Positions 27,627-36,284 of a stretch of DNA of 64,000 bases are shown piece after piece (within the stretch, counting starts at the first letter, position 1; each line of letters begins with the position of its first letter). The stretch spans positions 62,001-126,000 of the forward strand of contig NZ_JACIIX010000001.1 in NCBI RefSeq assembly GCF_014205675.1, written 5' to 3'. A program made the translations under genes and the position numbers. The notes below the pieces were generated by a model. The model was given only the letters and a program-made list of their open reading frames with translations, searched no databases and had not been told where the DNA came from. Source of the stretch: Novispirillum itersonii (lineage in GTDB: Bacteria; Pseudomonadota; Alphaproteobacteria; Rhodospirillales; Rhodospirillaceae).

Positions 27627-28841
27627 TTAGCTGACCACTCCCGGCGGGCTTGCCGCCGGAACAGAACCGGCGGGAGCAGGCACCGGCGGCACCGTCACCG
27701 GCGGCGGTTCCGGGACCCGGGGCGGTGCGGGGCGGGTCAGATCCAGCAGCACCACATCGGCCCCGACGCTGTAGGCCAGACGCCCGCCATCCGGGCTGAA
27801 GGCCACCGTGCCCGGGGCCGGATCATCATGCACCAGCCCGCCGACCACCGCGCCGCTGGCCATATCCCACACCAGCACATAGCCCTTGGCGGCCCCGGCG
27901 GTCTTTCCGGCAGCGGCAGCCACCCGCTGTCCGTCCGGGCTGACCGCCAGCGCCTGCGGACCGGCAAGGCCGGTGGCATAGGTCATCAGCAGGCCGCCGC
28001 CCCCGGCGGACCAGCGCTTCACCTCGCCCCGCGGCGGCTCTGCCGCCGTCGCCCGCAACGGTCCGGCGGTCAGCAGCGACCCATCCGCCGGATTGACCAC
28101 CAGCGCCGAAACCTGCCCGCCGGAAACGGCGGTAAAGTCCGCCACCCGGCGGCCATCACTCAGGGCCCACAGCTGCACCTGCCCGCCGCTGGCCAGCGCC
28201 AGCCGGTCGCGGCGGCGGTCCACCGCCACGGCGGACACCGGGGCCGCCGCAGCGGAAATGCCGGGGTCAAGGCTGCGCAGCAGCCGCCAGCGCCCGGTCT
28301 CAAACAGGCCGATCCGCGTGCCGCCCAGCGCCACCGCTGCCATCCCGTCATCCAGCGCAAAGGCGGTGGCCTGATTGACCGCGCCCGGGCTTTCCCGGGT
28401 GGAAACGGTGCGCATCACCCGGCCATGCAGCACCGACAGCAGGGTCAGCGCTGCCTCCGGGGTGTCAGACGCCACCCCCGCCGTCGGCGTCACCACCGCC
28501 AGACCGTCGGCGGTAAAGGCCAGCGAGCGGATCTCCGCCCCCGCCACGGCGGCGCGGTTGGCCTGCCACTGCAACACCCCGGTGGCGGTGTTCCACACAT
28601 ACACCTGCGTGTCGGAGGCCGACACCGCCGCCAGCAGGCTGCCATCGCTGCTCCAGCTCAGGGCGTGCAGGGGCTCCGGCGCGGTAAAACGGCTGATTTC
28701 GGCACCCGGCGGGGTCAGGGCGACCGGGGCCGCCGTCTGTGCGCCGCCACCGGCACATCCGGCCAGCAGCGCCGCCAGTCCGGCCAGCAGCACCCCGGTC
28801 CGCATCCGCCCGCCCATCCGCCGCAACACCCGCGTCGCCAT
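27627..28841 (-). CDS. WD40/beta-propeller-like lipoprotein
   Basis: 404 residues from the ATG at 28841, with GAGAGGGGG upstream. The frame extends back through unrelated repeat DNA. A lipoprotein signal peptide ends in LAALLAGC (lipobox), so the protein is membrane-anchored, probably facing the periplasm. The mature part has at least five degenerate WD40-type blades: LHALSWSSDGSLLAAVSASDTQVYVWNTATG, IRSLAFTADGLAVV, VSAVAVDRRRDRLALASGGQVQLWALSDG, ALAVSPDGQRVAAAAG...VLVWDMASG and GTVAFSPDGGRLAYSVGADVVLLDL. The C-terminal tail is rich in Pro and Ala. Its partner and function are unknown. The upstream side carries repeat families. Confidence 0.8.
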   Translation of the reverse strand: MATRVLRRMGGRMRTGVLLAGLAALLAGCAGGGAQTAAPVALTPPGAEISRFTAPEPLHALSWSSDGSLLAAVSASDTQVYVWNTATGVLQWQANRAAVAGAEIRSLAFTADGLAVVTPTAGVASDTPEAALTLLSVLHGRVMRTVSTRESPGAVNQATAFALDDGMAAVALGGTRIGLFETGRWRLLRSLDPGISAAAAPVSAVAVDRRRDRLALASGGQVQLWALSDGRRVADFTAVSGGQVSALVVNPADGSLLTAGPLRATAAEPPRGEVKRWSAGGGGLLMTYATGLAGPQALAVSPDGQRVAAAAGKTAGAAKGYVLVWDMASGAVVGGLVHDDPAPGTVAFSPDGGRLAYSVGADVVLLDLTRPAPPRVPEPPPVTVPPVPAPAGSVPAASPPGVVS

Positions 28842-28962
28842 GCCTGCCCCCTCTCTGTGTCTGATCGGCTGATCTCCGTTCGGTTCTACCTTACGCGCCC
28901 CGATCAGGACAGCCCTAACACCGGAAGGAGGGCTTAAGATGAAGCCCCTCCTCCCCAGAAAA

Positions 28963-29060
28963 ACAGGAAACCCGGCGGGGCTCTGCCCCCAAAAAACAGG
29001 AAACCCGGCGGGGCTCTGCCCCCCAGAAAAACAGGAAACCGGCGGGGCTCTGCCCCGCTG
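28963..29060. repeat. Three tandem copies of a 33-35-bp repeat
   Basis: ACAGGAAACCCGGCGGGGCT followed by CTGCCCC occurs from 28963, 28996 and 29031. Each copy contains a GGGGCTCTGCCCC hairpin. It lies in the non-coding stretch between the WD40-like and acoR-like genes. Confidence 0.8.
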
Positions 29061-29149
29061 GAGCACCCCGCAAAGGGCCTTCAGGCCCTTTGATCCCCTT
29101 AATAATCGTTTGATCAAAAAACCGGGTGTCAGAAGCCCAAGGATCCCCC

Positions 29150-29400
29150 CGAAATTCCTCAGGTCAAGGAGCCCAAGGCTCCCCCCCGAAAGTCCTCAGG
29201 TCAAGGAGCCCAAGGCTCCTTGTGGGGTTTGGGGCAAAGCCCCAAGGAAAACAGGATGCAGGGCCAAGCCCTGCGGGGTGGGGTTTGGGGCAAAGCCCCA
29301 AGGAAAACAGGATGCAGGGCCAAGCCCTGCGGGGTGGGGTCTGGGGCAAAGCCCCAAGGAAAAGCCCCCAAGAACACGATGCAGGGCCACCCCCTGCGGC
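29150..29400. repeat. Repeat family B, 56-bp tandem units plus AGGTCAAGGAGCCCAAGGCTCC elements
   Basis: First come two copies of a GTCAAGGAGCCCAAGGCTCC hairpin element. Three 56-bp tandem units follow (period marked at 29228, 29284 and 29340). Each unit has the TTGGGGCAAAGCCCCAA hairpin and a second GCAGGGCCAAGCCCTGC hairpin. The same combination recurs at 31620-31770, on the other side of the acoR-like gene. Confidence 0.85.
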
Positions 29401-29401
29401 C

Positions 29402-31318
29402 CTACCCCCGCAGCCGCCGGTACAGGGTATTGCGGCTGATGCCCAGCCGTTGGGCGGCGCGGGACATGTTGCCGCCGCAGGCCGTCACCGTGCGTTCCAT
29501 CAGCTCCAGCGACAGGCTGCGCAGGTCCCCGTCCTGCGGGCTGTGGGTGGGGTCGGGGCTGCGCATCTCCTCCGCCACGTCATCGGGCAGATGGTGCCAG
29601 TGGATGCGGGTATCACCGGGATCCAGCAGGGCGACGGCGGTGCGCAGCACGTTGGCCATCTGCCGCAGGTTGCCGGGCCAGCCGTAGCGGTCAAACGCCG
29701 CCGCCACCGGATCAGACAGGGTGATGCCGCTGCCGGGGGCCAGACCATCCAGCACCCGCCCGGCCAGCGCCAGCCGGTCGCTGCGGCTGCGCAGCGGCGG
29801 CAGGGTCAGGGTCAGGCCGTTCAGGCGGTAATAGAGGTCGGCGCGGAACTGCCCGTCAGCCACCGCCTGTTTCAGCGGCTGGTGGGTGGCGGCGATCAGG
29901 GCAAAATCCACCGCCACCGGCTTGCCGCCGCCCAGCGGCACCACCTGACGGTCCTGCAACACCCGCAGCAGGCGGGTCTGCAATCCGGCGGGCATGTCGC
30001 CGATCTCATCCAGAAACAGCGTGCCGCCCTGCGCCTGCCGGATCCGCCCCGGCGCGCCTTCACGCCGCGCCCCGGTGAAGGCCCCGGGGGCGTAGCCGAA
30101 CAGCTCCGCCTCGATCAGGTGTTCCGGCAGGGCGGCACAGTTGACCGCCACAAACGGGGCCTTGGCGCGCGGGCTGCTGTCGTGCACGGCGCGGGCGAAC
30201 ACCTCTTTCCCCGCCCCGGATTCCCCCATCACCAGCAGCGCGATATCCTTGCCCGCCACCTTGCGGGCGCGGTCAATGGCCTGTGCCATCTGCGGGTCGC
30301 CGCTGTCCAGCGCCGCCAGCGCATCCGCCGCCGAAGGCCGGGGCAGCGGGACAGACCGCAGGCGGGTCCCCGCCGTTACGGGGGCCGGGGTGGGGGCCAG
30401 CCCCTCCGCCCGCAGGAACAGCGCCTGACCGCCGACCGTGCGCACTGCCACCGGGTCTCCGCCCTGCCGCAGCAGATCGGCCAGCCGCCCGGCGGAGGTT
30501 TCCAGCACCGCCTCCAGCCGCTCCCCCAGCCGGGCATGGGTCAGCCCCAGCAGCGCCAGCGCCGCCCGGTTGACGCCGCAGATCCGCCCGTCGCCATCCA
30601 CCGCCAGCAGCCCTTCCGCCAGCGTGCCGATGCCATCCGGCTGCGGGTGAAGATGCAGCCGCAGGGCGGTGCCGTGCCGGGCCTCGAACAGGCGGTTTTC
30701 AATCATATGCGCCGCCGCGCTGACCAGCCCCGCCGTATGCGGGTGGCGGCTGCGGTGATGGCCGGAGATATCCAGCACCCCCAGCAGATGCCCGTCCGGC
30801 GCCACCACCGGGGCGGCGGTGCAGGTCAGAAAGCTGTTCTGATCCAGAAAATGTTCGCCGCCATGCACGCTGACCGCCGCGCTTTCCGCCAGTGCGGTGC
30901 CGATGGCGTTGGTGCCCCGGTGGTTTTCGTGCCACGACGCCCCGGGCAGCAGCGCCACCCGCTCCGCCCGGCTGAGGAAATCGGCGTCGCCCAGCGTTTC
31001 CAGCAGCAGCCCGCGCTCATCGGCCAGAATCACCATCGATCCCGACCCCCGCGTCTGCGCATGCAGGTATTCCATCACCGGGCGGGCCCGCATCACCAGA
31101 TCACGGCGGCGGTCCTGCGCCTCCCGCAGCAGCGGGGCCGCCAGATGCGGGGCCTGCGCCGCCCGCCACGGCGCCAGACCGGCCCCCTGACTGCGCCGCC
31201 ACGACCGTTCCACCAGCGGATGGATCAACCCGGACGGCAGAACCTGCCCCCGCTCCAGACAGGCCCGCGCCTGCCGCAACGCCTGCCCCGGCGGAACCCC
31301 CTTGGCCAGATCCATCAA
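29402..31318 (-). CDS. acoR: AcoR-type sigma-54-dependent activator (GAF-PAS-AAA+-Fis)
   Basis: 638 residues. The N-terminal 30-210 region is a GAF-like sensor with RSWRRSQGAGL and SVHGGEHFLDQNSFLTCTAAPVVAPDGHLLGVLDISG, typical of AcoR/AcxR activators of alcohol, acetoin or ketone metabolism. A short PAS-like segment follows (DGRICGVNRAALALLGLT). The AAA+ domain (about 340-560) has Walker A GESGAGKE, the sigma-54-contact loop GAFTGA, Walker B GTLFLDEIGDMP and the R-finger area FRADLYYRLN. A Fis-type HTH ends the protein (MERTVTACGGNMSRAAQRLGISRNTLYRRL). The divergent aldehyde dehydrogenase has a sigma-54 promoter and inverted repeats, so it is the probable target. Confidence 0.94.
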   Translation of the reverse strand: MMDLAKGVPPGQALRQARACLERGQVLPSGLIHPLVERSWRRSQGAGLAPWRAAQAPHLAAPLLREAQDRRRDLVMRARPVMEYLHAQTRGSGSMVILADERGLLLETLGDADFLSRAERVALLPGASWHENHRGTNAIGTALAESAAVSVHGGEHFLDQNSFLTCTAAPVVAPDGHLLGVLDISGHHRSRHPHTAGLVSAAAHMIENRLFEARHGTALRLHLHPQPDGIGTLAEGLLAVDGDGRICGVNRAALALLGLTHARLGERLEAVLETSAGRLADLLRQGGDPVAVRTVGGQALFLRAEGLAPTPAPVTAGTRLRSVPLPRPSAADALAALDSGDPQMAQAIDRARKVAGKDIALLVMGESGAGKEVFARAVHDSSPRAKAPFVAVNCAALPEHLIEAELFGYAPGAFTGARREGAPGRIRQAQGGTLFLDEIGDMPAGLQTRLLRVLQDRQVVPLGGGKPVAVDFALIAATHQPLKQAVADGQFRADLYYRLNGLTLTLPPLRSRSDRLALAGRVLDGLAPGSGITLSDPVAAAFDRYGWPGNLRQMANVLRTAVALLDPGDTRIHWHHLPDDVAEEMRSPDPTHSPQDGDLRSLSLELMERTVTACGGNMSRAAQRLGISRNTLYRRLRG

Positions 31319-31429
31319 CGATCCTCCCGTTTTTCTGACAGGGCTTTATGCCCCTTTCGTCACAGCACACACCTTGACCTATCGTAAACCACTGCCCCAT
31401 CGGCCTTGCCGACAGACCTATAAAAACGG

Positions 31430-31770
31430 GCTTTGCCCGCACCCACCAAGGGCCATTGGCCCTTGGATCCCACTTTTTGGGGCCTTAGGCCCTTGGATCC
31501 CCTTTCTTGGGGACCTCCGTTTTTAGGGCCATAGGCCGGAGCACTTCCGCCCCTTTCCTGTTTCCGCAGGGCTTTGCCCTGCAACACAAACCGCACGCCC
31601 CCCCCCTTTAAGCCCTGAGATCAAAGAGCCCAAGGCTCCCCCTCTTCATCAGGTCAAGGAGCCCAAGGCTCCCCTGAAAGTCCTGAGGTCAAGGAGCCTA
31701 AGGCTCCTTGTGGGGTTTGGGGCAAAGCCCCAAGGAAAACAGAATGCAGGGCCATTCCCCCAAAGACAGA
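31430..31770. repeat. Repeat-rich spacer upstream of acoR-like gene (family B and GGCCCTTGGATCCC elements)
   Basis: At 31450-31530, imperfect copies of GGCCCTTGGATCCC occur within hairpins such as GGGCCATTGGCCC. At 31620-31770 there are three GTCAAGGAGCC(C/T)AAGGCTCC elements, then one full TTGGGGCAAAGCCCCAAGG unit like those at 29228. It is probably non-coding. Confidence 0.75.
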
Positions 31771-31793
31771 CCTGAAACCCTGCGTTGTTTGAG

Positions 31794-31882
31794 TGTCGGG
31801 GACAGCGGCGGTGCAGCGCAACGGTTTCCTGAGTGTGCGGCGCAACTGTCCCATTCTGACACACCTGTCCCGGAGCGGGACA
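31794..31882. promoter_or_regulatory. Candidate upstream activating sites for the sigma-54 activator
   Basis: Three TGTC...GACA inverted repeats occur: TGTC-GGG-GACA (31794-31804), TGTC-N7-GACA (31847-31861) and the longest, TGTCCCG-GAG-CGGGACA (31866-31882). They lie roughly 75-155 bp upstream of the predicted transcription start, the usual place for bacterial enhancer-binding protein sites. Confidence 0.6.
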
Positions 31883-31925
31883 TGCTGCGGGCGCGGTAAC
31901 AGGCTGAAAACACAGCATTGCTGTC

Positions 31926-31940
31926 TGGCACGCCCTGTGC
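31926..31940 (+). promoter_or_regulatory. Sigma-54 promoter of aldehyde dehydrogenase gene
   Basis: TGGCACGCCCTGTGC has a perfect -24 element TGGCACG, a near-consensus -12 (GTGC for TTGC) and exact GG-N10-GC spacing. It lies 69 bp upstream of the start codon and downstream of the inverted repeats at 31794-31882. Confidence 0.75.
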
Positions 31941-32008
31941 GGAGTGTTCAGCAGGCCGGTGGCACAACGCCGGGCCGTAACAGAAGAAACCCACAGGGAG
32001 TACCGTTC

Positions 32009-33529
32009 ATGATCTATGCCGCCCCCGGTTCCGCTGATGCTCCGGTGCAGTTCAAGGCCCGTTACGACAATTTCATCGGCGGCAAGTGGGTTGCCCCGGT
32101 CAAGGGCCAGTATTTTGACAACGTGACCCCGACCACCGGCAAGGTGTTCTGCCAGGCGGCCCGGTCGTCGGCGGAAGACATCGAAATGGCGCTGGACGCC
32201 GCCCATGCCGCCGCCCCGAAGTGGGGCCACACCAGCGTTGCCGAGCGTGCACTGGTGATGACCCGCATCGCCGACCGCATGGAAGCCAACCTTGAAAAGC
32301 TGGCCTATGCCGAGACGGTCGATAACGGCAAGCCGATCCGCGAGACGCTGGCCGCTGATATTCCGCTGGCGATTGACCACTTCCGCTATTTCGCCTCGTG
32401 CATCCGGGCGCAGGAAGGCAGCCTGGCCGAGCTGGACGCCGACACCGTCGCCTATCACCTGCACGAGCCGCTCGGCGTGGTCGGCCAGATCATTCCGTGG
32501 AACTTCCCGATCCTGATGGCGGCGTGGAAGCTGGCCCCGGCGATTGCGGCGGGCAACTGCGTGGTGCTGAAGCCCGCCGAACAGACCCCGGTCGGCATTC
32601 TCGTGCTGATGGAGCTGATCGCCGACATTCTGCCCGCCGGGGTGATCAACGTGGTCAACGGCTTTGGGGTGGAAGCGGGCAAGCCGCTGGCCTCCAGCCC
32701 GCGCATTGCCAAAATCGCCTTCACCGGCGAGACCAGCACCGGCCGCCTGATCATGCAGTACGCCAGCCAGAACCTGATTCCGGTGACGCTGGAGCTGGGC
32801 GGCAAGTCGCCCAACATCTTCTTCCCCGATGTGGCCGCCGCCGATGACGACTTCTTCGACAAGGCGATTGAAGGCTTCGTGATGTTTGCCCTCAATCAGG
32901 GCGAAGTCTGCACCTGCCCGTCGCGGGCGCTGATCCACGAGGCCGTCTATGACCGCTTCATGGAACGGGCGCTGGCCCGCGTCGCCGCGATCAAGCAGGG
33001 CAACCCGCTGGACACCACCACCATGATCGGGGCGCAGGCCTCTTCCGAACAGCTTGAAAAGATCCTGTCCTACATTGCCATCGGCAAGGAGGAAGGGGCT
33101 TCGGTGCTGGCGGGCGGCGGGGCCGCTGATCTGGGCGGCGACCTGTCGGGCGGCTATTACGTCACCCCGACCGTGTTCAAGGGCCACAACCGCATGCGGA
33201 TCTTCCAGGAAGAAATCTTCGGCCCGGTGGTGGCGGTCACCACCTTCAAGGACGAGGAAGAGGCCCTGCATCTGGCCAACGACACCCTGTACGGCCTTGG
33301 CTCCGGCGTGTGGACCCGTGACGGCAACCGCGCCTACCGCTTCGGCCGGGGCATCAAGGCGGGCCGGGTGTGGACCAACTGCTACCACCTGTATCCGGCC
33401 CATGCCGCCTTCGGGGGCTACAAGCAGTCCGGCATCGGGCGCGAAACCCACGCCATGATGCTGGACCACTACCAGCAGACCAAGAACCTGCTGGTCAGCT
33501 ACAGCCCGAAGGCGTTGGGATTTTTCTAA
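32009..33529 (+). CDS. NAD-dependent aldehyde dehydrogenase (acetaldehyde/AcoD-ExaC type)
   Basis: 506 residues from the ATG at 32009, with AGGGAG at 8 nt. The ALDH signatures are [39 protein letters not shown] (NAD and substrate), [12 protein letters not shown], the general base in [12 protein letters not shown], and [14 protein letters not shown] with the catalytic Cys followed by a second Cys. GEVCTCPSR is the signature of the AcoD/ExaC acetaldehyde dehydrogenases rather than betaine ALDHs. It oxidises acetaldehyde or similar short aldehydes to acids in ethanol or acetoin use. It is under a sigma-54 promoter opposite an AcoR-type activator. DUF779 and Fe-ADH genes follow within 3 kb, the usual associates. 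Confidence 0.93.
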   Translation: MIYAAPGSADAPVQFKARYDNFIGGKWVAPVKGQYFDNVTPTTGKVFCQAARSSAEDIEMALDAAHAAAPKWGHTSVAERALVMTRIADRMEANLEKLAYAETVDNGKPIRETLAADIPLAIDHFRYFASCIRAQEGSLAELDADTVAYHLHEPLGVVGQIIPWNFPILMAAWKLAPAIAAGNCVVLKPAEQTPVGILVLMELIADILPAGVINVVNGFGVEAGKPLASSPRIAKIAFTGETSTGRLIMQYASQNLIPVTLELGGKSPNIFFPDVAAADDDFFDKAIEGFVMFALNQGEVCTCPSRALIHEAVYDRFMERALARVAAIKQGNPLDTTTMIGAQASSEQLEKILSYIAIGKEEGASVLAGGGAADLGGDLSGGYYVTPTVFKGHNRMRIFQEEIFGPVVAVTTFKDEEEALHLANDTLYGLGSGVWTRDGNRAYRFGRGIKAGRVWTNCYHLYPAHAAFGGYKQSGIGRETHAMMLDHYQQTKNLLVSYSPKALGFF

Positions 33530-33539
33530 AGTCACGGCT

Positions 33540-33935
33540 TCGCCGGGACTTTAGAAGGTTTTGTTAGGTCCCTCAGGCGGCGGGCACGGGCCATCCGGCC
33601 CGCTTGCCTCACGCGCGAATGGTCGCGCGGGCCCTCAATGGGCCAGTCGCTGCGCTTTGTTGTTTTGTTAAGTCCCTCAGACGCCGGGTGCGGGCGTCCG
33701 CCCGCTTGGCTCACGTCCGCACGGGCGGACGGGCCCTCAATGGGCCAGTCGCTGCGCTTTGTTGTTTTGTTAAGTCCCTCAGACGCCGGGCGCGGGCGTC
33801 CGCCCGCTTGGCTCACGTCCGCACGGGCGGACGGGCCCTCAATGGGCCAGTCGCTGCGCTCCGTTTGTTTGGGGACACTCAGGCGGCGGGCCCAGTCGCT
33901 GCGCTCCGTTGTGGCTGAGGGAATAGTGTTCATGC
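33540..33935. repeat. Repeat family A array (about 102-bp units)
   Basis: At least three units are visible. Adjacent copies begin TAAGTCCCTCAGACGCCGGG at 33669 and 33771 (102-bp period). Each has a CGGGCGTCCGCCCG hairpin, GGGCCCTCAATGGGCCAGTC and a GCTGCGCT end. The period is divisible by three, so frames stay open through the array on both strands. The repeating translations (e.g. NGPVAALCCF) are artefacts. Confidence 0.85.
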
Positions 33936-34003
33936 CGCTGCTACGGCCCCGGCGGGGGCCTTGGGGGCAGTGCCGGATCAGTTGACCTGCGCTGTCCCTC
34001 AGG

Positions 34004-34042
34004 AACCGGACGGAGGGAGCGGAACCCTCCGTCCGGTTTTTT
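34004..34042 (+). terminator. Strong rho-independent terminator upstream of the Fe-ADH gene
   Basis: A 14-bp perfect stem AACCGGACGGAGGG (34004-34017) / CCCTCCGTCCGGTT (34025-34038) with a T-run to 34042. It lies 475 bp after the aldehyde dehydrogenase stop and only 48 bp before the next start codon. Confidence 0.9.
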
Positions 34043-34090
34043 ACCGCCCGACTCAAGCGTCAAAAACTCAAGAAACAAGAGGGGTTGGTC

Positions 34091-35242
34091 ATGTCCCAGA
34101 CCGCATTCTACATTCCATCCGTCAACCTGATGGGTTCCGGCTGCCTGACCGATGCCGTCGCGCGCATCAAAAGCTACGGCTATGGCCGGGCGCTGATCGT
34201 CACCGATGCCGTGCTGGCCAAAATCGGCGTCGCCGCCAAGGTTGCCGCCCTGCTGGAGGCCGCCGGGATCACCGTCACCGTTTTCGACGGTGCCAAACCG
34301 AACCCGACCATCGCCAATGTTGACGCCGGGCTGGCCCTGCTGCGGGCCAATGCCTGCGATGTGGTGGTGTCCCTCGGCGGCGGATCGCCGCATGACTGCG
34401 CCAAGGGCATCGCCCTGTGTGCCGCCAACGGCGGATCCATCGCCGATTACGAAGGCGTTGACCGCTCGGCGAAGCCGCAGGTGCCGCTGGTGGCGATCAA
34501 CACCACCGCCGGCACCGCCAGCGAGATGACCCGCTTCTGCATCATCACCGATGAAGCCCGCCATGTGAAAATGGCCATCGTTGACAAGCACGTCACCCCG
34601 GTGCTGTCGGTCAACGATCCCGACCTGATGCTGGCCAAGCCGCCGGGCCTGACCGCCGCCACCGGCATGGATGCCCTGACCCACGCCGTGGAGGCCTATG
34701 TCTCCACCGCCGCCACCCCGATCACCGATGCCTGCGCCCTGAAGGCGGTCAGCCTGATTGCTGCCAACCTGCGGCAGGCGGTGGCGCATGGCGATGATCT
34801 GGCGGCCCGCGAAGCGATGGCCTATGCGCAGTTCCTCGCCGGGATGGCGTTCAACAATGCCTCGCTGGGTTATGTCCATGCCATGGCGCACCAGCTCGGC
34901 GGGTTCTACGACCTGCCGCACGGGGTGTGTAACGCCGTGCTGCTGCCGCATGTGGAAGCCTTCAACGTGCAGACCAGCGCCGCCCGCCTGAAGGACGTGG
35001 CGGCGGCCATGGGCGAGCCGGTGGCCGGGCTGTCGGATGCCGACGGCGCGGCGGTGGCGCTGGCGGCCATCCGCCGCCTGTCCGCCGACATCGGCATTCC
35101 CGCCGGACTGGGCGAACTGGGGCTGAAGGAGGCTGACATTCCGGTGCTGGCCGCCAACGCCCTGAAGGATGCCTGCGGCCTGACCAATCCACGCCGGGCA
35201 GATCAGGCGGAGATCGAAGCCATCTTCCGCGCCGCGGCGTAA
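34091..35242 (+). CDS. Iron-containing (group III) alcohol dehydrogenase
   Basis: 383 residues from the ATG at 34091, with AGAGGGG 6 nt upstream. An ATG two codons earlier overlaps that RBS. The Fe-ADH fold has an N-terminal NAD domain with [19 protein letters not shown] (GGGSxxD) and [16 protein letters not shown]. The metal ligands are visible in [16 protein letters not shown] (Asp, His) and [27 protein letters not shown] (two His). It resembles the AdhB/YiaY ethanol dehydrogenases, so it likely converts ethanol to acetaldehyde for the enzyme at 32009. It is separated from that gene by a strong terminator, so it needs its own promoter or read-through. Followed by a terminator at 35265. Confidence 0.95.
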   Translation: MSQTAFYIPSVNLMGSGCLTDAVARIKSYGYGRALIVTDAVLAKIGVAAKVAALLEAAGITVTVFDGAKPNPTIANVDAGLALLRANACDVVVSLGGGSPHDCAKGIALCAANGGSIADYEGVDRSAKPQVPLVAINTTAGTASEMTRFCIITDEARHVKMAIVDKHVTPVLSVNDPDLMLAKPPGLTAATGMDALTHAVEAYVSTAATPITDACALKAVSLIAANLRQAVAHGDDLAAREAMAYAQFLAGMAFNNASLGYVHAMAHQLGGFYDLPHGVCNAVLLPHVEAFNVQTSAARLKDVAAAMGEPVAGLSDADGAAVALAAIRRLSADIGIPAGLGELGLKEADIPVLAANALKDACGLTNPRRADQAEIEAIFRAAA

Positions 35243-35264
35243 CCGGGTTTTCCTCCCCACCTTC

Positions 35265-35303
35265 AGGGGGGACACTCTCAGGGTGTCCCCCCTGCTTTTT
35301 TTT
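35265..35303 (+). terminator. Rho-independent terminator of the Fe-ADH gene
   Basis: An 11-bp stem AGGGGGGACAC (35265-35275) / GTGTCCCCCCT (35283-35293), then eight T at 35296-35303. Confidence 0.92.
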
Positions 35304-35372
35304 CCGGGAGGAAAACCGGAGGGGACCCCCACCGCCTGAGACCTGCCTGACACCTGCCTGAAAGGGAACGCA

Positions 35373-35756
35373 ATGAGCACCACACCCCCGCGTGTTCTGG
35401 CCACCGATGCCGCGCTGGACCTGATCCGCCTGCTGGAAGGCAAGCATGGGCCGCTGATGTTCCATCAGTCCGGCGGCTGCTGCGACGGCAGCGCCCCGAT
35501 GTGCTACCCGCTCGGCGAGTTCCTGACCGGGGACAGCGATGTGCTGCTGGGGCAGATCGGCGGCTGCCCGTTCTACATGGGGCGCGCCCAGTTTGAATAC
35601 TGGCAGCATACCCAGCTGGCCATTGATGTGGTGCCGGGCCGGGGCGGAATGTTCTCACTGGAAGGGCCGGAGGGGCTGCGCTTCCTCACCCGTTCCCGGG
35701 TGTTCACCGATGCCGAGGTGGCGGCGCTGGAGGCGCAGGAGACCGGCAGCCGGTAA
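35373..35756 (+). CDS. DUF779 domain protein
   Basis: 127 residues, the family length. Hallmarks are LLEGKHGPLMFHQSGGCCDGSAPMCYP, with three Cys in a GGCCDGSxPMC motif that could bind metal, then DVLLGQIGGCPFYMGRAQFEYWQHTQLAIDVVPGRGGMFSLEGPEGLRFLTRSRVF. DUF779 genes are commonly located beside AcoD/ExaC-type aldehyde dehydrogenases, as here, and a role in maturation or protection of that enzyme is often supposed but unproven. AAAGGGAACGC precedes the ATG. It is separated from the ADH gene by a terminator and ended by its own hairpin at 35835. Confidence 0.9.
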   Translation: MSTTPPRVLATDAALDLIRLLEGKHGPLMFHQSGGCCDGSAPMCYPLGEFLTGDSDVLLGQIGGCPFYMGRAQFEYWQHTQLAIDVVPGRGGMFSLEGPEGLRFLTRSRVFTDAEVAALEAQETGSR

Positions 35757-35834
35757 ACCCGGCCCCCTCTTCCGGCACAGCGGAAGGACCGGATGACCCT
35801 CTGGCAGGAACGGGTTTTTCTGTGCGGCATCAGA

Positions 35835-35870
35835 AAGAAGGATGACCATTACGGCATCCTTCTTCTTTTT
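35835..35870 (+). terminator. Rho-independent terminator after DUF779
   Basis: A 10-bp stem AAGAAGGATG (35835-35844) / CATCCTTCTT (35855-35864), followed by C and a T-run. Confidence 0.85.
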
Positions 35871-35964
35871 TATCTTTTTCGCAGAATCAAAGTTCTACAA
35901 AGGCATTATTCGTGGACATGTGAAACAGGCCGCCGTTTAACCGCCTGAACGTCGGAACCGGTTC

Positions 35965-35998
35965 GGTACCAGTACGGAACCGGTACCGTACTGGTACC
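35965..35998. repeat. 13-bp perfect inverted repeat (GGTACC-rich)
   Basis: GGTACCAGTACGG (35965-35977), an 8-nt spacer, then CCGTACTGGTACC (35986-35998). The spacer AACCGGTA repeats related words, so a larger cruciform from about 35953 is possible. It is located just before a purine tract and far from either gene. Confidence 0.8.
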
Positions 35999-36002
35999 GT
36001 AC

Positions 36003-36140
36003 TCCTTCCGCAGAGGGAGAGGGAGGGAAGGAGGAAGGGAAGGAGGAAGAGAAGGAGGAAGAGAAGGAGGAAGAGAAGGAGGAAGGGAAGGAGGGAGAGG
36101 AGCAGGAGGAGGACCCGCAGGCTGCTGCTGCTGCTGTTGC
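36003..36140. repeat. Purine-only tract of 12-bp GAGAAGGAGGAA repeats, then GCT triplets
   Basis: About 100 bp of almost pure A/G on the plus strand (36012-36112), built of 12-bp GAGAAGGAGGAA variants. It is followed by GCTGCTGCTGCTGCT (36121-36135). Mirror-symmetric polypurine DNA can form triplex. No gene-like ORF: minus-strand frames read poly-Leu. Confidence 0.85.
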
Positions 36141-36284
36141 CCCCGGCTTGACGGTAATTGGCAAAGGTTGGCAGACCGGTGCGGATCGCGCAGTGTGGAC
36201 AGGCCCCCTCTTGCAGCCGCCGTTTCCGCCCGCATATGGGATCCAGTCCCATCCCCGGACCCCCCCGCCCGGAGAGCCTGCCCG

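Noticed and set aside
33532-34056. 174-codon minus-strand and 104-115-codon plus-strand ORFs with internal repeats
   Set aside because: They run through repeat family A, whose 102-bp period keeps frames open. The protein repeats reflect the DNA repeat, and the same words appear in other frames at the other arrays.
35887-36252. 121-codon minus-strand ORF with a long Leu-rich stretch resembling a membrane helix
   Set aside because: The poly-Leu run is the polypurine tract read in antisense; no RBS and no conserved flanks.
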